Shown in pieces: positions 32,260-41,608 of a DNA stretch of 64,000 bases. Location of the stretch: positions 167,960,792-168,024,791 of the forward strand of contig NC_072892.1 of NCBI RefSeq assembly GCF_027943255.1, given 5' to 3'. The position numbers and the translations under genes were made by a program. The notes under the pieces are model-generated. The model searched no databases, had not been told where the DNA came from, and saw only the letters and a program-made list of their open reading frames with translations. Numbering within the stretch: the first letter of the stretch is position 1; every line of letters begins with the position of its first letter. Origin of the DNA: Anastrepha obliqua. Taxonomy: Eukaryota > Arthropoda > Insecta > Diptera > Tephritidae.

Positions 32260-33260
32260 TCGAAATATACTATATGGTAGCTACAAGGACCATGCCATCC
32301 ATGGCTTTGGATATCATATTACATCTGCCACCCCTAGATCTCTTCTGCAAATACTCAGCGGCCTGTTCCGCTTTAATGCTCAGAACGAGCTCACAATGGA
32401 AGACTGTCACACATGGACATTCAACCATCTTAGATTCCTATACGGATATACCCCTTCGAAAGGAATTTCCTAATGAAAATCCCGTCTAGAATGGATTGGC
32501 TTGAAGAAGATCCAAAGATAAACAGAATATCATCAACAGATATCTGATTCTATCAGACAGCCAAGCTGCCCTACGGACCCTGGATGCATTCCAAATAAAA
32601 TTAAGGAGTGTCTTACATTGTCACAAATCTCTTAATGAAATGGCCAAACAATATCGTAGTATCTTATGCTGGGTTCCAGGCCACAGAGATATACCAGGTA
32701 CCTGTATGTCAAACACAAGCAATTTTATGGGGGTACCTCTCGCAACTTGTAAGCTTCTTATTAAGGACGCACTAATCAGTTGTGTAAATTAAAATAAATC
32801 ATGGATTAGTGTCAATACCTGTGAAATTGCTAGGTAAACATGGCCAAGGCTAAATCTACGTCCGTCAAAGAATATTATGAAATTGAGTAGACTCCAAATT
32901 CAGACCTTAGTAGACAGGACATTGTCTCATAGGAAATTATGCAAGGCTATTAGGTGTTTACATGCATGATTACAGACGTAGCTGCATAAATGAGGATGAG
33001 TTGGAAACAATTCAGCACCTTTTTTGCATACGCCCAGCTCTAGCCAGAAGCAGGAACCGATATTTAAGATCCTACTTCTTAAAGAAACTAGATAATCTAT
33101 ACACTTTAGGTATCAACAACCTTTTACACTTTGTCAGAAGCTCATTAGGGTTCAATATGGAAAGGGAAATGTAGCCCAGCCCCTGCTGGTGGTCTTAGTG
33201 GCATCGCTGTCTCTATGTGCGATGCGGCTGCCAAACCTAAGCCTACAGAGACCTAAACAT
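32260..33260 (+). pseudogene. RNase H-bearing non-LTR retrotransposon, C-terminal half
   Basis: The connection region comes first: MALDIILHLPPLDLFCKYSA and TVTHGHSTIL (about 32290-32430). ILSDSQAALRTLDAF (about 32545) and LCWVPGHRDIPG (about 32665) are the third and fourth RNase H blocks. The first strand is lost in a deletion. Downstream, DYRRSCINEDELETIQHLFCI (about 32965-33030) is the Cys-His knuckle and a final frame runs to a stop at 33174. The last approximately 85 bp are 3'UTR. Stops and frameshifts show decay. Confidence 0.75.
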
Positions 33261-33379
33261 AGTTGTTTTTAGAAGAAATGTGTCCTATTCTATTCTATTA
33301 ATTCTATAAGACCGCAGATTTTATTTTGCAAATAAAGTACAAAATACAACAGAGTTTGGCTAATGACTTTTTATTACAC

Positions 33380-33730
33380 AAACTTTTTTAGCCCATGGGT
33401 ATTTATTAATGAAACGCAATATCCGTTATATGCCAGTATCGTGCTTTACATAATTTATAACGCGTATCTCTTCATTCAGTTCAGCTCTGGAATAGTCTCG
33501 GGCTGATTGGTATATGCATACCAATTTTTCCCGTAGCACCAGAGACAGATGTCCAATTGTGTCAAATTAAGGACTTTCAACTTGGTATTTCGTGAGCTGT
33601 TGCGACCAGAGTGCTCCTTTCGCAATAATGCCATTGTTTCATGAGCTGTGTGGCAAGTGGTACCGCCCTGTTGAAATAACGCACTGTCAAAGTTCATGTC
33701 ATCTAATTTAGGTAATAAAAATTGTGTGAT
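33380..33730 (-). pseudogene. DD41D transposase C-terminal fragment
   Basis: The minus strand reads LFQQGGTTCHTAHETMALLRK. The second catalytic Asp of QQD is replaced by Gly. LTQLDICLWCYGKN (third block, Asp kept) and ETIPELNE follow. The remaining C-terminal part towards 33380 is degraded. The block order is the same as in the intact enzyme at 11031. Confidence 0.7.
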
Positions 33731-35288
33731 ACATCACGCGATATATGACGTGAATGCGACACCTTAAGCCCAATGCTGTCAATGCTCTTAATGAGGTGGG
33801 GTAACCAGCAGCTCCAGGATATCGCATGTCCATTGGAGATTTGCTCCAATCACTCACAACGGGCTGTGACAATCGACAATTGAGCCTCTGGTTGAGTGCG
33901 CGCTTTCCTCATGTACGCTCCTCCAATCCAACCTATTCACAGACCTAAAGCATCACTAATGAGATGCTGAACAGATTCAATGTGCCTTCTTATCTACCGC
34001 ATATATTTGTAAGAGTGATCCCTGCGCGTGTCGTCATAGACGTCGTTGCAACTAATGAGCTCGTCTGAACCTCACTGCTCCACTTTGTGCATCGCAGGGG
34101 CATAGGCACCCACTTTCCGCGACTAGACTGGTTTTTAAGGCGCGAATATTTGTCAGTTAATGCAAGTCCCAATCAATAGCAGGTCCAACGGCGGCTAACA
34201 CATACCAGTGTATGTGTGTATGTATTTGTGTAGCAACATTCATATCTTCGAGACAGCATAAATATTTTCGGACAACGACTTGCTGCATATTGAGAATGTT
34301 GAGCTACGAATGGGTGACTTGTTAAGCGGCGCAAAGGGCACCAACCCAGGCTAACACAGTCGACGAAACGGCCGTTAAAAAACTGCCAACAAGCATAAGC
34401 ACACACACCTCTGTATGTATGTATGTATCTACACAGAAGAAAACACATTTGTGTGTCAGTGATTTCTCGCCTTAGCACTGGGCAAACACAGAACATACTT
34501 GCGCCAACAACAATAGCAGTAGAAGTAGCAGCAGCAGCGGCAGCAGAAGAAGCAATAACAATAGTTGCTCCCACCCGTGTGTGTGGCTGATACGGGATAA
34601 GTTGTGTTGGTGTTTGTTTGCGCGCGCTGTCACCCGCTCAAACTCAAACATTCATGTATGTACGAGAGCTATGCACATCTAATTTCCAAGCGACACAGAG
34701 CGTAATAGCAACAGCAACAACGCCAACAACGTTTGTCAACCGCAAAAGCCGATAAAAGTACTCGAGAGTATCAAAATAACCAAAAGTAAGAAACAAACCC
34801 AATTTCGCCCGCCAAACAATACGACTCAAGCGCCCTGCTCAACGCGGCGTAGCGCGGCGCAGCGCGGCGCAACATAACCACAAGCGGCAACGGCAATGGC
34901 AGCAGCGCAAATACACACACTTACAAACAGCATATACCTATATGTGTGTACTTAAGTTGAGCCCAGCCATAACAAAAACTTCGTTAGCGGCAACAATAAT
35001 AAAAACAAATCAACTGTTGCACGTACTAAAGGCAACGGCGAATGGGTGGGCGCGGCAAGCGGTTAGGCGGGTGTCAATGCTGCCGTGCGGTGTATCTGTG
35101 GGTTGAGAATGCGCTATTGCATGTCGGCCACTTCTGCCGCGACGATGTATGTTGTCGTTAGGCGAGGCATGAATTGCGGCAGCAGAATATGAGACAGCAG
35201 TAAAACATCAACAACACCACACAGCCATTACCAGCAAGAATGGGGAAGAAATGCAATCAGAAATTTTGTCCGTTACGAAAAACACCAC

Positions 35289-35320
<32 letters not shown>

Positions 35321-35740
35321 CATACATGCATGCATACATATGTACATTCATCAGTGCTTCGTTGTTGAGCCGTTGAGCTATGCGCATAATGTACAATGAC
35401 ACACACACTTACACGTACAATGCAGCCACACACGCACAGATATGCTACACCAATACATGTGCGGGCGCCGTCTTTTTGACTGCCTATAAAGTTCTGGTTT
35501 TTGTGTCGGTGAGTTTCGCGCGCGCCACACACACACTAATGTGACTCGTATGGCCATGGCATAATTCTTGTTGTTGCTATTAACGTTCAATTTGCTGGTG
35601 TTATGTTTTTTGGTTGGCTTTATATAGGAAAGTATGGGCGCGCGCTTTTGAGATATGTACGTAGACACACACACATAGATAAAAAAATACAATGCTAATC
35701 TACATACACACACACACACGTATGTAAAGGAGAAAATAGA
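33731..35740. other. Probable unique host DNA: GC-richer block with CAG/CAA-rich and CA repeats
   Basis: 34495-34570 is rich in AGCAGC/AACAAC words. 34838-34872 contains three near-repeats of gcgcggcg. 34890-35180 is unusually GC-rich for the window. An (AC)n run at 35297-35325 and further CA-rich tracts at 35525-35720 create the Cys/Val/Tyr-rich minus-strand frames there, which are not genes. No exon with clear splice sites was identified. The composition resembles regulatory or 5' non-coding DNA of a fly gene, but that is inference. Confidence 0.45.
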
Positions 35741-36119
35741 TATTATGGCAACTAATAGTAAGATCCAGGGAACCGAATTCCGAATTTCCCAGTACTTTTT
35801 TGCATGCCGAACCCACGAGCTGCCTCATCGTCATCATCAATTTCGTCTCTCACGGATAGAGCATAGGGCCTCAGGAGGTGTAAGGGGGCTTAAAAAATCT
35901 GAGGAAGTACCTATCAGTATTCTGTTATCACAATTCCTACTCTCACGTCCACTCGATGCGCCCTAGTAACCTGAGCAACTATAGTTGAAAACGAGGTATC
36001 CAATGGGCGTGGAAGGCATGGTCAAGGATATTAATAATTAAGAGGTGATTAATAATTAAGAATAACATTATTCAAGAGGCCAAGACGCAAATAGCACATG
36101 GAGAGCTGAAGACACATCC

Positions 36120-36622
36120 ATAGCAGGCTAGGTGACTATGGCCGCAAATAAACAAGAAAAAGACAAAGGAGCTGCTTTGCCTCTCAAGAGAGAATATCTC
36201 GAAGGTCGTGGCTTGTACAACCGAACATTCGCTATTTGACAGGCATTCCTTAAGACTAGAAGTTTTCTGATGAGGAAGAGGAAGAAACAGTTGAACACTT
36301 CATTCGCAATTGTGAAGCCTGAGCTAGAATCAGAGCAGGTTTTGTAGGTTAAAACCTTTTCAGTTCTCTTACAGAACTGTCTGGCGTGGGGATGGATCCA
36401 ATCCAGTGCTTCATAAAAGCCACAAAATGGTTTTGTCGAAGAGAAATAAAAGAGACTCCCGTGTCGCACAATGCACCTGTAAGGTCTAAGGGAGTTGGTC
36501 GTACAGACTGACTACCAACATAACCTAACCTAACTTATGCCCAAACACAGGTCTCTGGCTCGAGTGAGTCGCTCTGCATTCTCATGGAGTCCGGCAACTA
36601 CAGCAACCTAACCTAACCTAAT
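36120..36622 (+). pseudogene. Non-LTR retrotransposon 3' end with CCTAA-type tail
   Basis: REYLEGRGLYNRTFAI and, after a deletion, DEEEEETVEHFIRNC (about 36270-36310) are the end of an RNase H-type ORF, closely related to 4880-5110 and 50370-50745. The UTR shares gaactgtctggcgtggg with the first. The 3' tail (cctaacctaac at about 36519 and again at 36606) follows a block shared with 6640-6715. It is 5'-truncated. Confidence 0.65.
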
Positions 36623-36839
36623 GAGAAGGAAAGCTTCGGTGGGGCTCCTTTGACATATACAATTTAAAGGCCTCACGAAGTTCCCAAAGTCTGTCTCGAG
36701 AGGCTCCCAAAGGTGCAAGTTCTTCAGGCTAGAAGCGGTATCATGCTACGTAATATCTGGTCATCTTACTCGTGGAGCTTACCAGACCTTCCTTAGGCTC
36801 GTAACTTAAGGATCTATTCCACGCTTTTCAAATTGTAAA

Positions 36840-37640
36840 TATAATGAGAAACATGAGTCTAAACTCGCGAGACGCAATATGGCTGGCAATGAGTATAAAG
36901 GGTGTTCCCGCCAAAAAAATCCGCCTCATCAAAGCCATGTACGAGAACTCCGAACTGGCAATGCTTCACAAAGGCGATATCAGCGATCCAGACATCTTGA
37001 GGACCTGGACCTCATCGATGACGTCCGCCTCCTCTCTCACAAACTCTCTGACATGCAAGCGAAGCCGGACAAACTAATCGCGCTGCCACGCATTGTCGGA
37101 CTGGAGGTCAACATCGCCAAGACCAAGCCCATGAGAATTAACCACAATAACGCATGGCAGATATTGGTTGACGGATGCTCTGTGGAATTCGTCGAAAGCT
37201 TCTGCTATCGCGGCTGCATCATCACGGCAGATGGTGTAGCAGATGAATATGTCAACTGCAGGCTAAACAAAGCAAGGGCGGCATTCGGGCGAATGCATAC
37301 AATCTGCGGGAGTTCGCAAATCTCCAGGCGCTCTAAACTACGAATATTCGACTCATGCGTAAAGGCAGTATTCTTGTACGGAAGCGAAACATGGATGGTC
37401 TCTAAGACCATCACACAGAGGCTACAATCCTTCATCAACAACGCATCATCTGCAGAATACTCTGGCCAAACACCATCAGTAACGACGCACTGTGGATATT
37501 AATGAACGAGGAACCCATCCTTAGGCAAAGGTCGATGCTGCGCGAACTAGCAGATGCCGACATCTCATGGGACGGTGCAAAAACAACAGCACAGAACCAT
37601 GCACGTTGGAAGAGTCTTGTCGGGACCCGATGCTCCCGAG
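36840..37640 (+). pseudogene. RTE-like retrotransposon reverse transcriptase remnant
   Basis: The first frame gives AIWLAMSIKGVPAKKIRLIKAMYEN, a segment before the active site. An internal deletion brings this next to LDLIDDVRLLSHKLSDMQ, in which the YADD box has become LIDD. A long frame to 37502 carries VEFVESFCYRGCIITADG, CRLNKARAAFGRM and VFLYGSETWMVSKTI, the thumb region typical of RTE elements. The C-terminus then breaks up across frames. The catalytic box and the deletion make it inactive. Confidence 0.75.
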
Positions 37641-37789
37641 AGAAGTGAAAAAGGAAAAAAACAAACCGCGAGAAATACAGTCACCAAGTGGCCCCACAGA
37701 AATGTGGAAAATTCATCTGCACATCGAATTTAGAGGTACAGAATTTATGTTAATATGGAAACAGTTCTACGACTGAACCCCCGAGCTTA

Positions 37790-38235
37790 GGCTTCCCGTT
37801 TTCCGCGTTGTTCATACATTAAACTATGCTTTTTGTATAAAGTTGTTCTGTGAGCTTTTGACAAAATGGCTTAGCACTTTCTACCAGCCAAACTCTAAAT
37901 TAAGGTTCCAATGATAAATTTCAACTATTATTGTAACTATTCACGATTGTGGCTAAAGAAGCCATTCCAAGCTACCTGAAAGTATGCAAAATATAATATA
38001 ACAACAAAAAAAATATTCCTTCTTACTTTTGGAAACACTGGCCTAAGCATGTCTCTTAAGAGCTAAACGGCTAGAAGCAAAGTCGCTTGTTCATCGCTAA
38101 ACTGTTGTTGCTTTCACATACAAATTTTACGCTTAGCGAGCAATGAAAAATAGTGGAATACTCTCGAATCGAAAGCGGCAATTGTTTGATTCCACAAAAT
38201 AGCCAGCCCTACTAAAATTTTTCTAAAATGTGTGC
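37790..38235. other. Non-coding stretch upstream of promoter-like site
   Basis: An inverted pair gtggaat and attccac spans about 38153-38204. No transposon motif was recognised. Confidence 0.4.
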
Positions 38236-38238
38236 GGG

Positions 38239-38247
38239 TATATAAAG
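38239..38247 (+). promoter_or_regulatory. TATA-box-like site
   Basis: tatataaag is followed about 25-30 bp later by cgagtttag, a plausible start region, then an A-rich leader and an ATG at 38333 in the context aaaatg. The short frame from that ATG (61 codons) is Ser/Pro-rich and unrecognised. A second overlapping frame ends with KKYLMYLKSAVAAEAP and a stop near 38518. This could be a small intronless gene or its remnant, but evidence is weak. Confidence 0.35.
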
Positions 38248-38519
38248 TGCGCTGCGGACCGAGTTTAGCTTTCTTCTCTTGTTTTAGCTAACTATTTTCC
38301 AAAAAACAAAAAACAAGAAGAAATTTTTTAAAATGCCTATAATTCCACATCGCATAGTTTCACCTAAAAGTATTATTTGTAACGGTCTAATTTTCATGCC
38401 ATCAGTGTGTTGCACTTCTTTTTTTCCGTCGAGAAGTTTAAAAAATATCTCATGTATCTCAAAAGTGCCGTCGCAGCAGAGGCACCCACAAAAAGCATTT
38501 GCCTCATCATGGACTTAGA

Positions 38520-40535
38520 TGCAGCCTGACACTGCTCTCACATAACTTCGGGGTTGGAATCCACTATTTCCATATGTAAGTGTCGAAGGGATACCAGCGC
38601 TTCTTCCTGCGTAGCACGTCTTCTATATATTATAAAAAGCTATCTTCTTCCTTCTTTTTCTATTATTTTTGAAACTATATTTTCAGCCGTTACAAATGCC
38701 TACTACTGGGAGTCATTCGCGTTCTTCTTGTCATCTTTTGCGTTCGGAAAATGTGTGGTTAGCGTCATCTGATCAACTGTCACCGTATAGGTATACAGAT
38801 TCTCTCCTACTGTATACCTATACCTACTTTGGCCATTTGAAATGGTATTGTCTGAAATACCCGTAGTCGGAGAGAAGCTGTGTGAGGTCAAAGTTTACTT
38901 TTGCGAAAGCCCTGCTGCAAAAATTTTATATGTTGCCGATCATCGTATGTGTGCATCTTAATGTACATAGTTTCCGTTCTTCTAAATGCTCGGTTTCTTT
39001 ATTTTGAGTCCAACGATGTTTCCGATTCATCGATAGAAGGTCTAAAACATTGACAACTGACTGCATTGTAAATTTATGTAATAATAAAATTACTAAGTAT
39101 GCCTTCATAAAATAAAATTAAATAAAAATTAATTATAATGATCTCCAGAAATATCTCTGCAAATTCCACATTCTCAGAATTACGATTTTCAAACCCCAAA
39201 AATGCGATTTTACAAAGTTGAATGCCTCAAGAGCTGTCTACGCATATCTGTATGCCAGTATGTAAATATATCATTTACTTGTCCACATGTACTTATACAT
39301 ATGCACTTTGTATCTAAGTGAATTCTTATTGAGGGGAGTTGAAAATATGGATCGCCTGCGCTGTGCTCTCGTGCGCCGTATTGAGCGCTTCTCAAATGTT
39401 GAGCACCACTGCCCACCAGCAGCAAGTCAGCTGGTGTTGCGCTCGCCTATCGCCCTCACTGCGCTGGCGGTTACAATTTTCGTGATAGGGTCTATGGCGC
39501 GTATGCTAACAGTCGAGCTGACAATTCAATTGTTTGCATTAAAAGCAAATACAAATAATGAACTTTCCAAAAGTTATTTTATTCTCCCCCTCTCACTATA
39601 TTTCTTATTGCTTTCCGTTTCATTGCGCCAGATAAATGAATGTTTGATTAAAGAAAGAACAAACCAACCAACCAACCAAAGAAAGAACAATAACTATTTT
39701 TTTTTTTAAAGAACTTAATTGTTTAGAAATAAAAGCAACAAAGAAAACGTAAGCTTTTCAAGCAGATGTCAGTATTCTCTAATGCATTTCACGAAAAATT
39801 TCTTTTTAGGTGGTTTTGTTAACTTGAAATTTGAAATGCTCTCTATTTACTGGAAACCAGCTCACAAATCTGTCCTCCAATATTAAATCTGCAACTAAAT
39901 ATTATAATAAAATTAGATTTCTGAAATAACGTAACATTTAAGTTCCTTCGCTGTTAAGCCAAGTTATTAAGGAAAATTTATTTATTATATTAGCAATCGA
40001 GAAAATATGGCATTTCTTACAGACTAAAAGACATTTTACTTGTATAAGAGGAATCAAAAGCAGAAGAATTAAAATAAATTATTTGAACTAAACTTGCTTG
40101 TTTGTTGTTTTTTACGTAAGAACTTTTTTACACGTAAAGACTTTTCTTTTTCTTATAATAAAAGAGGAACAATGACTTAGTAGGTGTATCCATTTTTTGT
40201 ACAATAATTACACAGGAAATAGTAATTCTCAAAAATCTAGAACCACTTCGAATAAAATAACTCTTTTTTTAATTATCGTCTTTTCTGGGTGAAATTGGGA
40301 GCTGAGGGTTTACGGGTTCTCGCTGTTGCTGGCATCGGAAAGTTTGAGTAGAAGTATAAATAGTTGGCCAAATTTTTTTTTTTTTGTTTAGATAGCCACA
40401 TTGATTCATTCCTAGCAAAACATTATCGCCATTGCTTGACATTTGTAAAAGTTAAGCCGACTTGAGTAAATCTACCTCTGCACGTGTTTTCGATTTTTTA
40501 TTGTTTTAAAAATTTATTTGAATTCGCTGTAACGA
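38520..40535. other. Probable unique host DNA
   Basis: A frame at 39287-39709 has a hydrophobic stretch (IALTALAVTIFVIG), but its start lies in AT-rich sequence and its end in an AACC-type microsatellite (39662-39680). It is not supported as a gene. The remainder is AT-rich. Confidence 0.4.
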
Positions 40536-40539
40536 CTTT

Positions 40540-41095
40540 TTATTAAATTTGCGTTAAAAATGGATTCAATGGTGCGAAAGCCTCAGAAATGTGAGAAAAC
40601 TGTTTTAAAAATGATACTCTAAAGAAAACAGCCGAGTGGCATGAATGGTTCAGAAGAGATCTTGAGGCCATCGAGGATGTCGAGCGTAGTGGCAGGCCGT
40701 TGATATCGAAAGTGATGAAAACATCAATTGACCATCAAAGAATTGGCAGAGGACTTGAACAATGTTTAAGGATCCGTTCAGGACTTTCTAGTTAAAGATT
40801 TGAGTTTGTGCCGCTTTACTGCAAATTTGGTCGCAAAGTACCTGAATTTCATGCAAAAGAGGGACCACATGCGCATCGCCAAATACGTGATTTATAAGGC
40901 TGAATCCGACTCAACGGTCATCAAACGCCGGTCGTTACTGGAGACGAGACGTGGATTTATGACCTTTTTAATCAAGGTGGTATTGTCCATTCTCCTTAAG
41001 GCCTAAAGCGAATTCGTCGCGTGAAAGAAAATGCAGCTTATCCACTCTTAATGCATCCAAGCCTCAAATGCATCTTCTAAGTACGTCAAGCGAAA
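40540..41095 (+). pseudogene. Mariner transposase remnant
   Basis: Translations give AEWHEWFRRDLEAIEDVERSGRP, the linker after the first helix-turn-helix of mariner transposases. Also seen are KVPEFHAKE and VTGDETWIYD, the first catalytic block at about 40935. NQGGIVHSP and RVKENAAYPLL follow in shifted frames. The second and third catalytic blocks and both ends are missing, and numerous indels are present. It is distinct from the DD41D elements. Confidence 0.65.
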
Positions 41096-41138
41096 GCCGG
41101 GCCGCGCCATAGAAAATACTTTGTACTATTTTCTTTAA

Positions 41139-41445
41139 GGTGGCCGCCATAACGGAATGGGTTGGTGCGTGACTTCCATTCGGATGTACTTAGATTCGAA
41201 TACCCGAGCATCGAACATCAAATGAAAACGCTTTTTCTAATAGTGATCACCCCTCGGCGGATAGTGGAAAAGCTCCGAGTGTATTTCTACTTGTATCATG
41301 AAAAAACTCCTCATAAAAAACCATTTGGCGTTCGGAGTCGGCTTGAAACTGTAGGTCCCTCCATTTCTGGAACAACATCAATAGGAGGAGCAGCTCGGGG
41401 TTACACCTTAGAGAAGTGTACGCTTTAGTTATTCATTTTTCTTTA
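41139..41445 (+). repeat. tRNA-derived SINE, near full length
   Basis: It starts ggtggccgccataacgg with the A-box (taacggaatggg) and a decayed B-box (gattcgaatac). It contains the shared body blocks (aaaagctccgagtgtattt, ggagtcggcttgaaactg, tccctccattt) and ends in gtgtacgctttag and an A-rich tail. Compared with 2106-2427 it is in the opposite orientation. Frames across it are incidental. Confidence 0.75.
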
Positions 41446-41608
41446 TAATAAAAAAAAAACAAAAATTGTTATAGTTAAGTTTGCGTTAAAGGGTTAGGCG
41501 TAGTCAGAATTTTGAAAAAATTGAATTTTTTTGCATTTTCTTAAAGTATAGTATATTTTATGAAAATTTTAAGTGAATCCGACTAATACTTTTCGAGTTA
41601 TTCAACAA

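Noticed and set aside
35208..35719. Cys/Val/Tyr-rich frames on the minus strand that look like small secreted proteins
   Set aside because: They are translations of (CA)n and (ATAC)n microsatellites.
36517..36622. Telomere-like TTAGG repeats
   Set aside because: Only two to three units occur, directly after a retrotransposon 3'UTR; Diptera lack this telomere repeat.
39287..39709. 140-codon frame with a hydrophobic segment, possibly a membrane protein
   Set aside because: Start and end lie in AT-rich and microsatellite sequence, no splice sites or homology cues are visible, and an equally open frame runs antisense.
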